From Nitrososphaerota archaeon (GTDB taxonomy: Archaea > Thermoproteota > Nitrososphaeria_A > Caldarchaeales > Calditenuaceae): a stretch of DNA of 64,000 bases. The stretch is taken from assembly GCA_009889515.1 (NCBI GenBank), contig WUQR01000139.1:310001-374000 (forward strand). Reading direction: 5' to 3'. Shown in pieces: positions 29,009 to 38,713 of the stretch; the stretch's first letter is position 1, and every line of letters begins with the position of its first letter. The position numbers and the translations under genes were made by a program. Under the pieces are notes generated by a model, which made no database searches, was not told the DNA's origin, and was given only the letters and a program-made list of their open reading frames with translations.

Positions 29009-30331
29009 TTAAACTGTCTTTAAGCCTTCACTCAACTCTTCGACAGTCCTGTTCGCGGTCTCAAGCCCGCGCACCAGCCAAGCCAGAGTTGCCGCTAGGC
29101 CAGCGCCCCAGAGTATCACCGAGGCTGCTAGGAACTCAGACGCTGAGAGTATATTCTGTGTTAGGACCATCAGCGCGCCGCTGACGCCTGTCAATCCCGT
29201 TAAAACACCTACGGCGGTGGCCCGGATGCCTGTGGGGAAGAGCTCGCTTTGGAGGGCGCTCACAGAGCCCCAAGCCCACTCCGAGAAGACGAGGCAGAGG
29301 AGAAGTGTTGCGTAGAAGTATAGGAACTGTCCAGCGTTGTGCGTTAGCAGTACTAGAGCTGCAAAAACCGTCCCGAATAGGAAGGATAGGAGGGTGGATA
29401 GCCTCCTACTCCTGTCTATGAGCGGCCACAGGAGTAGTGCGCCCACCGACGCTCCGAGATTAGCAACAAAGATCACTAGGGGCGCCGACTCGGCACCGAA
29501 GGTGAAGCCCTTGGCGTATGGCGCATAATAGGCCATCATCCCGTAGGTAACGTATTGTGAAACAGTTATGATCGAGAGGATTGCGAACCGGTATAGGAAG
29601 CCAATACCCGGGCCTCCGACGGCCTTACCTGCTACAGTTGTGGCATGGCTTGGGGGAGGTTGGGGCTGTTGGGCGCCAATCTCTGCTGAGACCTTGGCGG
29701 CCTCACTTGCCTTGCCTACATGTAGTAGCCATCGCGGAGACTCTGGGACCATAAGCCTAATCACCGCCACAAGGCCGAGTGTCGCTATGGTTGCGAGGAG
29801 GATGTATTGAATCTGGATGTCGGGGTCGGAGTATATCGCCCTAAACACCAGCGCGGCGCCCGCAATTGCCGCGCTCCCTACATTCCAGAAGTTGGTTGAG
29901 AGAAGGATGGCCTTCCCCCTATACTTGGCTGGAACCACTTCCGCTAAGGCGGCATAGGACGCACCGAAGTCGCCACCCACGCTAAAACTCATCAACGAGG
30001 TCAGCACTAGGACGGCTATGGGGCTCTTGTAGAGGAAGAAGAGGAGCCCTGTCGAGAGGGCCTGTATCGAGTTTATCAGTAGGAGGCAGAACTTCCTTCC
30101 ACGCTTATCTGCCAAGTATCCGAAGAAGACCGAGCCCGCCGTCTCCGCGAGAAGGTTAGATGCAAAGATGACGGTGGCGAGGTCTGGTGTGATGATGACC
30201 GCCGTCAGAGGAGCTATCGCGAAGACTATTCCGTCGAGCAGATAGTTGAGGGAGACTGCTGTGAAAAGGTACCAGTGCGGGCGCCTCCAACCGGCAGACT
30301 CAAGGGATGACAGGATATCCTCTCGCGACAA
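29009..30331 (-). CDS. Major facilitator superfamily transporter (sugar/organic ion type)
   Basis: A 440-residue transporter with about twelve membrane helices. The loop motif GYLADKRGRKF near residue 73 and the segment PESPRWLLHVGK near residue 197 place it in the sugar porter / SV2-like group. It starts at TTG and lies 62 bases downstream of the TenA-family genes and 33 bases upstream of the sugar isomerase gene. It could serve either neighbour: thiamine-precursor uptake with TenA, or uptake of the isomerase substrate. Confidence 0.8.
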   Translation of the reverse strand: MSREDILSSLESAGWRRPHWYLFTAVSLNYLLDGIVFAIAPLTAVIITPDLATVIFASNLLAETAGSVFFGYLADKRGRKFCLLLINSIQALSTGLLFFLYKSPIAVLVLTSLMSFSVGGDFGASYAALAEVVPAKYRGKAILLSTNFWNVGSAAIAGAALVFRAIYSDPDIQIQYILLATIATLGLVAVIRLMVPESPRWLLHVGKASEAAKVSAEIGAQQPQPPPSHATTVAGKAVGGPGIGFLYRFAILSIITVSQYVTYGMMAYYAPYAKGFTFGAESAPLVIFVANLGASVGALLLWPLIDRSRRLSTLLSFLFGTVFAALVLLTHNAGQFLYFYATLLLCLVFSEWAWGSVSALQSELFPTGIRATAVGVLTGLTGVSGALMVLTQNILSASEFLAASVILWGAGLAATLAWLVRGLETANRTVEELSEGLKTV

Positions 30332-30393
30332 CTCGATGGGTTTGGTGGTCTGGCTTCATATAAAGCGGTCCATAACCCAGTTATGGGCGGACT

Positions 30394-31077
30394 TTATCTC
30401 TTCGGCACGAAGGGCCAGTCTTCCCTCCGGTAAGCAGAGTCCCAGAATAGATACTCATACATCGTAGAAATCCTGAAGTATAGTTCCGCCTCCTCCTTCT
30501 CCGCCGCCCTAGCACCCGCACCAACCTCTCCCGCCAGCCTGATTATGCGGCCCACTGCCTGCTCATAGTCTGGCGAGGAGTAGGTGTCTATCCAACGGCT
30601 ATATGTCTCGACTGGCGATCCCTTCTTCAACAATTCCCTCCCCACCTCCAAGTACACCCAGAAGCAGGGGAGTACCGCCGCCAAGCAGGTGAGAAATGGT
30701 TTCTCGTAGGCTGAGGCGATGAGAAAGTCCGTGTAGGCTCTATTGGTTGGCGTCATCTGGTATTGCTGGAGGTCTGTCATTTTGATGCCCCACTGGGTGA
30801 GGAGGAAGTCGTGGAGTGTGGCCCGCTCAACCGAGAGTGCGTCGCGCGCGGCTGAGATGAGTGTGAGGGCTGCGTCGTCGTCCGGCGCCTTGGCCCCTAC
30901 AAGTGCAACCGCCTTGGCGAACCTACTGAGATAGAGGGCGTCCTGAATTATGTATCCCTTGAAGACCTCCAAGTCTAGGCTTCCATCAGTTAGCCCTGTT
31001 AGGAACGGGTGTGTCAGAATAGCCTCATAAATGTCTCTGACCGAGGACCATAAACGGTCGGTGAAGCCGCTCAACAC
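30394..31077 (-). CDS. tenA: TenA family protein (thiaminase II / aminopyrimidine aminohydrolase, Cys type)
   Basis: A 227-residue all-helical TenA protein. LPCFWVYLEVG near residue 136 matches the segment bearing the catalytic Cys of TenA_C enzymes, and a C-terminal YEYLFWDSAY closes the pocket. The family hydrolyses aminopyrimidines to the thiamine building block HMP, a salvage reaction. It lies seven bases downstream of a second, Cys-lacking TenA-family gene. Starts at GTG 31077. Confidence 0.85.
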   Translation of the reverse strand: MLSGFTDRLWSSVRDIYEAILTHPFLTGLTDGSLDLEVFKGYIIQDALYLSRFAKAVALVGAKAPDDDAALTLISAARDALSVERATLHDFLLTQWGIKMTDLQQYQMTPTNRAYTDFLIASAYEKPFLTCLAAVLPCFWVYLEVGRELLKKGSPVETYSRWIDTYSSPDYEQAVGRIIRLAGEVGAGARAAEKEEAELYFRISTMYEYLFWDSAYRREDWPFVPKR

Positions 31078-31084
31078 CTACCCC

Positions 31085-31729
31085 TCACCCACCATAGATA
31101 GAGTCCCAGAAGCCGAGCTCATAGCTCTGGATCATCCTAGAGACAAGACGAGCCCTCGCCTCGATACCAGGCATATATCTCTCCAGAATCCTCCCACCCT
31201 CCTCCTCAACCCAGCCTGGTGGATTGGCGAAGGCATCTAAGAACTCGGTAGACCTGATCCCATAGTTCTTCCTGAGTGCCGTTGCAAGTCTCTGACAAGC
31301 TCGGCCCCAGACCGGCAGATTCACGATCAACGCAGCCACCTGCTCACCAGCTCCACCATAGAGGGCGAGCCAAGCGAGATAGTGAGTATAGGCTACAGCA
31401 CCTGGCATGACTCTCAACTCACTAAACTCTCTGAAAGGCGCCTCCAACTCCTCGCCGAGCCTGAGTAGTGCTTGGAATGCTGTGAGGTCTCCCTGCTGGA
31501 GGCGTGAGAGGTAATCAGCCTCGTCGTGGTGTGATGCCCTGCTAACCATAACAGCCAGACTCCTCAAATCGTGATAAACAATGTAGTACTGGTTCTCTAC
31601 GAAGAGTCTCAACCTGTCTCTGGATAGATGCCCCTTCTCCGCATCGGTGAGAAATGGATGATGCTCTATACGTCTGTTCAGGGCCTCGAGCTCTCTGCGC
31701 AGAGCCTCGATGAGGTCTCGCCCTCTCAT
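31085..31729 (-). CDS. TenA/PqqC-like family protein lacking the catalytic Cys
   Basis: A 214-residue helical protein of the TenA/THI-4/PqqC superfamily. The fold is recognisable from HHPFLTDAEKG, FVENQYYIVYHDLRSL and the C-terminal SYELGFWDSIY. At the position where TenA_C has its catalytic Cys, the sequence reads LPVWGRACQRL, so this is likely the TenA_E type or a different activity. The next gene is a Cys-type TenA. Such pairs suggest two consecutive steps in thiamine-pyrimidine salvage, or a heteromer. This is inference. Confidence 0.75.
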   Translation of the reverse strand: MRGRDLIEALRRELEALNRRIEHHPFLTDAEKGHLSRDRLRLFVENQYYIVYHDLRSLAVMVSRASHHDEADYLSRLQQGDLTAFQALLRLGEELEAPFREFSELRVMPGAVAYTHYLAWLALYGGAGEQVAALIVNLPVWGRACQRLATALRKNYGIRSTEFLDAFANPPGWVEEEGGRILERYMPGIEARARLVSRMIQSYELGFWDSIYGG

Positions 31730-31809
31730 GGGGGCTGGATTGGCTCCTGAGATATTTAACCTGGGTAATAAGCCGCTGATTACAGCCGCGACGGCGGGTC
31801 CTGATACAC

Positions 31810-31816
31810 TTATATA
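31810..31816 (+). promoter_or_regulatory. TATA box of the SSB gene
   Basis: ttatata lies 44-50 bases before the TTG start at 31860, predicting a leader of about 20 bases. The minus-strand TenA genes have their own TATA-like ttaaatat further upstream at about 31757-31764. Confidence 0.45.
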
Positions 31817-31859
31817 GCGGGGGCGGCGTTATATCTCGTCCTAAAGTGGTTGGAAAGGT

Positions 31860-32297
31860 TTGGAAAGAGTAGACAAGATTGAAAACCTAACACCAAACTC
31901 TCGGAACGTAAACATTGTCGCGAAAGTAGTGTCTAAGAGTGAGCCCCGCTCAGTAGGAAGCCAGTATGACCAGAGCCAGCACCAGCTCGCCGAGTCGCTC
32001 ATAGCCGATGAGACAGGAGCAATACAGCTAGTCCTGTGGGACGAGAACATAAACAAGGTAAACGAGGGAGACACAGTCAAGATCTCGAACGCATTTGTAA
32101 AGGTCTTCAGAGGCAAGATGCAGCTGAACTTGGGGAGATATGGTAAGCTCGAGATAACCGATGAGGAGCTAGGCAACGTGAACGTTGAGAACAATCTATC
32201 CGAGAAGACAGTCTATCAGGGTGCGTCGAGGCCTGGGGGTGCCAGGCGGCGGGGCTGGTCTCCTAGGGGGCCTCGCACCAGGTTCGGTAGCGAGTAA
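31860..32297 (+). CDS. ssb: Single-stranded DNA-binding protein, crenarchaeal type
   Basis: A 145-residue protein with one OB fold (residues about 8-110) of the Sulfolobus SSB / RPA type. ADETGAIQLVLWDENI and VKISNAFVKVFRGKMQLNLG are the typical strands, the aromatic Trp and Phe being likely DNA contacts. A basic, Gly-Arg-rich tail (GGARRRGWSPRGPRTRF) follows, unlike the acidic tail of bacterial SSB. It protects single-stranded DNA in replication and repair. Start at TTG 31860; no alternative start lies between the TATA box and this codon in frame. Confidence 0.85.
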   Translation: MERVDKIENLTPNSRNVNIVAKVVSKSEPRSVGSQYDQSQHQLAESLIADETGAIQLVLWDENINKVNEGDTVKISNAFVKVFRGKMQLNLGRYGKLEITDEELGNVNVENNLSEKTVYQGASRPGGARRRGWSPRGPRTRFGSE

Positions 32298-32302
32298 AAA
32301 CC

Positions 32303-33592
32303 CTACTCGAGAGGCTCGACTAGGAGAATCCTGTCCTCAACACCAACAACTTTTATTGTTTGATTCTGCCTAACAGGCTTTAGAGCCTTTGCTCTCCTAT
32401 ACTCTCCAGCAACGACTACGTAGCCTATCTTGCCAGCGTCAATATCCTCAACAGACCGCCCAACTTTCGCCACCGGCACTAGTTCGAAGGACTTCCGCTT
32501 AACCGTCCGGAGCGCCTTGTAGAGTATGAAGGCTGTTATGCCACCCCCGAAGGCAGCCACTAGGCCAATGGCAATTTGAAGCTCATTGAGCCACTCCTGT
32601 GACACGTAAATCACCCCGGGGGGCGCCCGCACTAAAAGAATCAGCCCCAGTGATAATAAAATGATTCCTCCTATCATAGCAGCCATTATTCCTCCGGAGT
32701 AGAACTCGTAGAGTATGAGTACCGAGCCTAGGATTACTAGTGCGAGCCCGGCCCAGTTCAGGTTGAACCCCTGCCCCACGAGCCCTAAAACAATCAGCAC
32801 ACCCCCCAAGAGCTCCGCGCCGAACCCGGGTGTGGAGAGGCCAACTATGAGTATCAGGACGCCGAGGGTAAGTAATAGCCCGGAGACCAGCGGGTCGCTC
32901 AGAAACTGAAGCACCTGAATCCTAACGTCGGGGTCAATCTTCACCAACCTTGCGCCGCGGGTGTTGAGGACTACTTCGCCGTGGATGGTCTTGACTACTG
33001 CCCCATCGGCCTTCTCCAACAGCTCCGAGGTGTCGGCCGCAATTATCTCTATTACACCATACCTCAAAGCATCCTCTGGCCCAAGGTTATCATTGTGTGT
33101 GACAAAGCGGGCGGCCTGTGTCTCATTTCTACCATGTAGCCTGGCCATGCTTCTCATCTTCTCTACGAGAAAGTTGATGAGTTTCGTGTCGTTTGATGGA
33201 ACCCCGTTAACCACGGGTTGGGCGGACCCGATGGTTGTGTAGGGAGCCATGGCTGCGAGGCTTGAGGCCATCAAAATATACGTCCCAGCAGAGAGGGACT
33301 GTCCCCCCGGCGGATAGACGTAGACTATTACAGGCGTCGGCGACGCCATCATAGCGTCTATTATCTTGAAGGTGGAGTCGCCTAAACCGCCGAAGGTGTC
33401 TATCGTTATCAGAACTGCTCTGTATCCACTGGAGCCCTCTAATGCGGCGGTAATGTACTCAGCGGTGGCCGGCGATATGTTTCCTGAGATGTTGAGCCAC
33501 ATTATCTCCCCCTGCCCAGCGGCTAGAGGTGCCAGTAGGGCTACGTAGAGCAGGAGGATAGATGAAACCGCTAACCTTGATGCCGTCCTCAA
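32303..33592 (-). CDS. nfeD: NfeD-family membrane-bound serine protease (ClpP-like)
   Basis: A 429-residue protein. A signal peptide or anchor occupies residues 1-26. The ClpP-class protease domain follows (about 28-200), with the likely nucleophile S101 in LSAGTYILMAS and the Lys partner near K137, as in the Pyrococcus 1510-N type. Four or five membrane helices lie at about 230-350, and a small OB-like NfeD domain ends the protein. The next gene encodes a stomatin-like protein, its usual partner and substrate. Together they are thought to act in membrane quality control. Confidence 0.9.
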   Translation of the reverse strand: MRTASRLAVSSILLLYVALLAPLAAGQGEIMWLNISGNISPATAEYITAALEGSSGYRAVLITIDTFGGLGDSTFKIIDAMMASPTPVIVYVYPPGGQSLSAGTYILMASSLAAMAPYTTIGSAQPVVNGVPSNDTKLINFLVEKMRSMARLHGRNETQAARFVTHNDNLGPEDALRYGVIEIIAADTSELLEKADGAVVKTIHGEVVLNTRGARLVKIDPDVRIQVLQFLSDPLVSGLLLTLGVLILIVGLSTPGFGAELLGGVLIVLGLVGQGFNLNWAGLALVILGSVLILYEFYSGGIMAAMIGGIILLSLGLILLVRAPPGVIYVSQEWLNELQIAIGLVAAFGGGITAFILYKALRTVKRKSFELVPVAKVGRSVEDIDAGKIGYVVVAGEYRRAKALKPVRQNQTIKVVGVEDRILLVEPLE

Positions 33593-33602
33593 GGGCTAAG
33601 CG

Positions 33603-34415
33603 CTACTTTTTCGGACTTTCCTGGGCGACGCCCCTCGCGACTCCCACTAGGCTTCCCAGCGCGCCCCCTCCCTCGGTAACTATTATCAAGTTCTTCTCCC
33701 TCGCAATCTCGGCCCAAGTCTGGAGTTCCCTCAGCCTCATTGCATAGGGATTAGTTGCATAGACTGCGGCTGCATCCGCCATCTTCTGGGCTGCGAGGAG
33801 CTCACCCTCAGCTATTATGATCCTGCTCCTCTTCTCCCTCTCAGCCTCTGCCTGCCTAGCCATAGCCCTCTGCATAGACTCGGGGAGAACGACATCCCTG
33901 ATAGAGACGTTGGTCACCTTAATCCCCCAAGGCTCCGTCGCCTCATCCAAAATCATCTGTATCTTCTTGCTGAGCTCATCCCTTCTCGCCAGCAGGTCGT
34001 CAAGCTCGACTTGGCCTATCACGTCTCTCAAAGTCGTCTGAGCCAATAGGCTTGTTGCAATTTGGTAGTCCCTCACCCTCAGGACAGCTGCCAGCGGGTC
34101 CTCCACCCGCATATAAACTACGGCATCAACCTCCACAGTCACGTTATCCCTAGTCACGATACGCTGACGCGGCACGTCAAATGTGATTATCCTGAGATCG
34201 ATAATTCTGGGCTGGTCGACTATGGGTATCAGAAGTATTAGGCCCGGGCCTTTCGCCCCTATAACCCTTCCGAGACGGAAGATGACAGCCCTCTCATACT
34301 CTCTGACAACCCTGATCGCTGAAGCTAGGATTATAATCAGTATGATGATTAGTAGTATAAGGCCAATGATGGTTCCTACACCCACTTGGAGAGTTAGCAC
34401 CATTTCACCTCTCAA
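33603..34415 (-). CDS. Stomatin/prohibitin-like SPFH protein
   Basis: A 270-residue protein with one N-terminal membrane helix (residues about 10-33) and an SPFH domain: REYERAVIFRLGRV, GPGLILLIPIVD, and the later VDAVVYMRVEDP. A coiled coil rich in Arg/Glu/Ala (about 185-225) follows and would drive oligomerisation. It lies ten bases upstream of nfeD on the same strand, the standard slipin-NfeD operon of archaea. Confidence 0.92.
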   Translation of the reverse strand: MRGEMVLTLQVGVGTIIGLILLIIILIIILASAIRVVREYERAVIFRLGRVIGAKGPGLILLIPIVDQPRIIDLRIITFDVPRQRIVTRDNVTVEVDAVVYMRVEDPLAAVLRVRDYQIATSLLAQTTLRDVIGQVELDDLLARRDELSKKIQMILDEATEPWGIKVTNVSIRDVVLPESMQRAMARQAEAEREKRSRIIIAEGELLAAQKMADAAAVYATNPYAMRLRELQTWAEIAREKNLIIVTEGGGALGSLVGVARGVAQESPKK

Positions 34416-34478
34416 TACGGGGGCCGTGTTTTTAAATGTTTCACGTTAACCTACATAGCTGCCAGCTAGGGGCGGGGG

Positions 34479-34486
34479 TTTTAAAA
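34479..34486 (+). promoter_or_regulatory. TATA box of ileS
   Basis: ttttaaaa, 44-51 bases upstream of the ATG at 34530. A second A/T-rich element (tttttaaatg, about 34430-34439) faces the stomatin gene on the other strand, so this intergenic stretch is a divergent promoter. Confidence 0.4.
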
Positions 34487-34529
34487 GACTAAAATATCGA
34501 GATTCATCAACAATCCCTTAGACTGAGAA

Positions 34530-37500
34530 ATGTATGCGCTACCACCGCGCTACGACTTCAGACGCGTTGAAGAGGAGATAGCCAAGTTCTGGTCAGAGAA
34601 TGATATTCCGAAGAAGCACATGAACATGAATCGTGGCGCCCCTGTCTTCTCCTTCCTCGAAGGGCCGCCGACCGTCAACTCCTACATGCACATAGGCCAT
34701 GCTAGGGGGCGGGTCTACAAAGACATCGTATTGAGGTATCAGACGATGAAGGGGCTTGATGTCTGGCGGAGGGCTGGGTGGGACTGTCAGGGACTTCCCA
34801 CCGAGCTGGAGGTTGAGAAGAGGCTCGGCATCAGCAGTAAGAAGGAGATCGAGGCTGTTGGGATGGAGAGGTTCGTGGAAGAGGCAAACGCCCTAGTCGA
34901 CTATTATATCAATGAGTGGAGGAAGGCTTCTGAGCGCCTAGGCCTATGGCTAGACTACGACACCGCCTACCAGACGCGGAACGAGAGATACATGGAGCAT
35001 GTGTGGCACTTGTTGAAGAAGTGTTATGAGAGTGGAGACCTGGTCGTCAGCTTCAAGGTAGTACCCTTCTGCCCAAGGTGTGAGACTCCCCTCTCATCCC
35101 ACGAGGTGGCGCAGGGATACGAAGAGGTTGAAGACTACTCTATCTATGTGAAGTTCCCACTTGAAGGCGATGGGGGGAGGTATCTTGTCATATGGACAAC
35201 CACGCCTTGGACCCTAGTTGCGAATGAGGCTGTTGCAGTCAACCCGGAGGAAGAGTATGTTGAGTTTGAGACGGATGCTGGCAGGATGATTGTTGCCCAG
35301 AAGCTCTTGGAAAAGGTGTGCTCCGACGCGGGAATAACAAGATACAGTGTCGTGAGCAGGTTCACAGGTGCTAGCCTAGTGGGTCTGAGATATGTTCACC
35401 CTCTCGGCGAGGAAGTAAACGCGCATTCAAGCCACGTGCCTCCAGCCCACACAGTCCTGCCGGCAGATTTCGTCTCTATGGAAGAAGGTACTGGGCTGGT
35501 CCACATAGCCCCAGGCCACGGGCCCGAGGACTTCGAGCTGGGTAAAAGCCACGGGCTGCCTGTATTCTGCCCAATCAGCACTAGCGGTGTCTTCACGGAG
35601 GAGGGTGGGAGGTTCGCTGGTCTCGGGTATAGGGATGCAGCTGACAAGGTGATAAGAGTGTTAGCGGATAAGGGATTGCTTCTTAAAGAGGGGCGGATAC
35701 TCCACACCTACCCCCACTGCTGGAGGTGTGGGACACCGCTCATCTATCTGACAAGCCGTCAATGGTTCCTGAGGATTGACAGGATCAAGAGGCTAATGAT
35801 AGAGGAGAATGCGAAGGTCAAGTGGTATCCGGCTTGGGCTGGGCAGAACAGGTTTGGGGAGTGGCTCGAAAACGCTGAGGACTGGTGCATATCTAGGACA
35901 AGGGTCTGGGGGACTCCGCTCAACATATGGACCTGCAGTAAATGCGGCAGCACGCGGGCCGTGGGCTCAAAGGCTGAGCTTGAGATGGCTGAGAAAAAGC
36001 CGACTCCCCTGAGGATGCATAGGCCCTGGGTGGACAGGGTCGTATTCAGGTGCGAGAAGTGTGGTGGCGAGATGTATAGGGAGCCCTTTGTTCTGGATAC
36101 ATGGCTGGACTCTGGCGTCGCGCATTTTGCGAGTGTAGACTGGCTAGGAGACAAGAGGCTATTCGAGAAGCTCTTTCCCTACGATTTCATCACCGAGGCG
36201 ATAGACCAGACAAGGGGCTGGTTCTACACCCTCCTCTTCACATCAGCACTGATGTTCGGGAAAGCCCCCTACAAGACAGTCCTAAGCCAGAACTTCGTCC
36301 TAGACAAGTTTGGGAAAAAGATGTCAAAGAGCAGGGGTAACGTGCTCTGGGCCACGGAGGCGATGGATAACTGGGGTGTGGATAACGTCAGGCTCTATCT
36401 AGTAAGCAAGGCCCAGAGCTGGGAGACAATAAACTTCGACCCGGACGAAGTTAAACAAGTCAACCAAGCCCTTAACATTCTGTGGAACGTGGTCTCATTT
36501 GCGAAGACGTACTTTGACTTGGACAGGTATGATCCGGAGAAGGAGACCGTCTGGGCTATGCTGAACTACGCGGAGCCTGAGGACAGGTGGATTCTCTCGA
36601 GGATAAACACGCTGATAAAGTATGTGACCTCCAATATTGAGAGGTTTGAGATTCATGAGGCGGCGAGAAGTCTCTTAAACTTCATAGTGGAGGATCTGAG
36701 CAGGACATATGTCCGCGCTGTCAGGAGGAGGTTCTGGATTGAGGAGAGGACTCCATCGAAGATAGCCGCCTACGCGACACTACACTACGTCCTGAGAAAA
36801 CTCCTGCCAGTCCTATCCGTCTTCGCCCCCTACATCTCAGAGTATCTATACCAGCGGCTCAAGACCGAGAACGACCCCCTCAGTGTCTGCCTAAACAAGT
36901 GGCCACGGCCTGACGAAGCCCTCATCAACCCCGAGATAGAGGACCAGATGCAGGTGGCTGAGGACGTAATCGCCGCAACACTTAACGCTAGGAATAAGGC
37001 GAGGAGGAAGCTGCGCTGGCCCCTTAGGCGTACAATCATCGCGCCCAAGTCTCCGCGCGCCAAGGAATCAGTCCAGGCCCTGAGATCCTACATAGAGAGG
37101 ATGACCAACAGCTTCTCTGTCGAGGTTCTAGACGTTGGTCAGAAGCCAGCCGAAATAATCAGGAGGCTCGTACCAGTAAACTCGCGTCTAGGCCCTAGGG
37201 CTGGGAAGAAGCTCCCACTCGTCTCAGAGGCTTTATCTAGGGCGCGTGTGGGTGAGGTATTGGACCAGATCACTAGGACTGGACGCTACACTCTGATGTT
37301 AAGTGACGGCTCTGTCTTCGACTTGGTCGAGGGTGATTTCCAGGTTGTGGAGGAGCTTCCAAGCCACTTGTTTGAGGGTGAGGGGCGGTTCGTGCATGTC
37401 TACATAGACGTGTCTGAGGATGAGAGGTTGAAGTCAATATCTCTCGCCAACGAGGTGATAAGGAGGATCCAGGTCATGAGGAAGGAGCTCAACCTAGAAA

Positions 37501-37718
37501 TTACCAAGGAGGTATCGTGCTTGGTCTCGATTGAGCCTCAGCCGCTCCAGGAGAGTCTTAAGCCTTTGATCGAGTACATAGAGGAGGAGACAAGGACTAG
37601 GATAAGCTTGGGTGCTGGTAAAGAGATTCCTAGCACTGCGTATAGGCGGGAGTGGACGCTCGAGCAAGGTATGCTGACAGTCGCCATATTGCTGGAGGAA
37701 GAGGGCAGGATTGCCTAG
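34530..37718 (+). CDS. ileS: Isoleucyl-tRNA synthetase
   Basis: A 1062-residue class I synthetase. The HIGH signature lies in NSYMHIGHARGR near residue 55 and KMSKSRGN near residue 596. The CP1 editing domain lies between, with WTTTPWTL near 224. An internal zinc-binding CPRCETPL is seen near 184 and another CxxC pair (CSKCGS, CEKCGG) around 470-515. The tRNA anticodon-binding domain is C-terminal. It charges tRNA-Ile. The next gene, RIO2 kinase, starts three bases after its stop. Confidence 0.96.
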   Translation: MYALPPRYDFRRVEEEIAKFWSENDIPKKHMNMNRGAPVFSFLEGPPTVNSYMHIGHARGRVYKDIVLRYQTMKGLDVWRRAGWDCQGLPTELEVEKRLGISSKKEIEAVGMERFVEEANALVDYYINEWRKASERLGLWLDYDTAYQTRNERYMEHVWHLLKKCYESGDLVVSFKVVPFCPRCETPLSSHEVAQGYEEVEDYSIYVKFPLEGDGGRYLVIWTTTPWTLVANEAVAVNPEEEYVEFETDAGRMIVAQKLLEKVCSDAGITRYSVVSRFTGASLVGLRYVHPLGEEVNAHSSHVPPAHTVLPADFVSMEEGTGLVHIAPGHGPEDFELGKSHGLPVFCPISTSGVFTEEGGRFAGLGYRDAADKVIRVLADKGLLLKEGRILHTYPHCWRCGTPLIYLTSRQWFLRIDRIKRLMIEENAKVKWYPAWAGQNRFGEWLENAEDWCISRTRVWGTPLNIWTCSKCGSTRAVGSKAELEMAEKKPTPLRMHRPWVDRVVFRCEKCGGEMYREPFVLDTWLDSGVAHFASVDWLGDKRLFEKLFPYDFITEAIDQTRGWFYTLLFTSALMFGKAPYKTVLSQNFVLDKFGKKMSKSRGNVLWATEAMDNWGVDNVRLYLVSKAQSWETINFDPDEVKQVNQALNILWNVVSFAKTYFDLDRYDPEKETVWAMLNYAEPEDRWILSRINTLIKYVTSNIERFEIHEAARSLLNFIVEDLSRTYVRAVRRRFWIEERTPSKIAAYATLHYVLRKLLPVLSVFAPYISEYLYQRLKTENDPLSVCLNKWPRPDEALINPEIEDQMQVAEDVIAATLNARNKARRKLRWPLRRTIIAPKSPRAKESVQALRSYIERMTNSFSVEVLDVGQKPAEIIRRLVPVNSRLGPRAGKKLPLVSEALSRARVGEVLDQITRTGRYTLMLSDGSVFDLVEGDFQVVEELPSHLFEGEGRFVHVYIDVSEDERLKSISLANEVIRRIQVMRKELNLEITKEVSCLVSIEPQPLQESLKPLIEYIEEETRTRISLGAGKEIPSTAYRREWTLEQGMLTVAILLEEEGRIA

Positions 37719-37721
37719 CCG

Positions 37722-38600
37722 ATGACGGAGCTGAAGCGGATTGCCAGCCTCGTTGGAAGCCTCTCAGAGATAGAGTTCAAGGTACTGGAAACAATTGAGC
37801 GGATGGCTGACCAAGGGCGTGTAGCCACCCCGGAGGCTATCGCCAAGTCGCTTAGGCTCGGCTTGGACTATGTCGAGAAGATGCTGAGGGAGCTGAACAG
37901 GAGGAGGCTTGTCTGGTCCCCCCGCGGAAGGGGCCGCGAATACTTGCTAAACTTCGCCAGCCTTGACATGCTTGCACTGCACAGCGCATCTAGGCGTGGA
38001 ATACTCACCCACATAGGCGTCAAAATAGGGGTTGGGAAGGAGGCAGACATCTACATCGGACGGACTGGGGAGGGGAATGTCGTTGGAGTCAAGTTCTACA
38101 GGATTGGCAGGACAAGCATTAAGAAGCATAGGCGTTTCCGGGAAGTAGGCCTTGAGGCTGCAAACTATCTCGCGTCCTCGAAGATGTCTGCCCAGCGCGA
38201 GATACAGGCGCTCCGCATCCTATATCCTAAGGGAGTGCCGGTTCCAGCCCCCGTATATCGTAACAGACACATGGTCGTCACTTCTCTGATCGAGGGTGAG
38301 CTGCTGGCCCATGTCAATAAGCTATCTGAGCCCGAAACCCTGCTGTGGGAGATAATCAAATCCGTTAAAGCTGCTCTTGAAGCTGGTGTGATCCACTGCG
38401 ACTTGAGCCACTACAACATACTCATCACACCCGAGGAGCGGCACGTGATAATTGACTGGCCCCAGTGGGTGGGGCCATCACATCCCAACGCCGAGCTCTA
38501 TCTGAGACGGGACATAGAGAACATAGCCACCTTCTTCCGGAGAAAGTTCAGGCTGGCTAGGTCGGTGGAGGAGATTATCGCGTGGGTCTCTGAGGGCTAG
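37722..38600 (+). CDS. rio2: RIO2 family serine/threonine protein kinase
   Basis: A 292-residue atypical kinase. Residues 1-85 form the RIO2-specific winged-helix domain. The kinase domain has GVGKEADIYIG as the nucleotide loop (near 107), the catalytic segment IHCDLSHYNIL (near 225), and the RIO metal-binding loop IIDWPQWVG. RIO2 acts in the last steps of small-subunit ribosome maturation. Being three bases behind ileS places it in a translation-related operon. Confidence 0.93.
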   Translation: MTELKRIASLVGSLSEIEFKVLETIERMADQGRVATPEAIAKSLRLGLDYVEKMLRELNRRRLVWSPRGRGREYLLNFASLDMLALHSASRRGILTHIGVKIGVGKEADIYIGRTGEGNVVGVKFYRIGRTSIKKHRRFREVGLEAANYLASSKMSAQREIQALRILYPKGVPVPAPVYRNRHMVVTSLIEGELLAHVNKLSEPETLLWEIIKSVKAALEAGVIHCDLSHYNILITPEERHVIIDWPQWVGPSHPNAELYLRRDIENIATFFRRKFRLARSVEEIIAWVSEG

Positions 38601-38713
38601 GGGCACGCTGCTAGTGCTCAGGTGCTACCACCCAAATATTACTGGATAAGACTTGCACCCCCTTTGCGGCCTGCTTAATTAGTGGCCGATAATACTCAGA
38701 GGCAGGTGACTTA

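Noticed and set aside
31730-31859. Possible TPP riboswitch before the TenA genes
   Set aside because: A ctgaga-like string is present, but on the wrong strand for the TenA genes, and the second thi-box element is missing.
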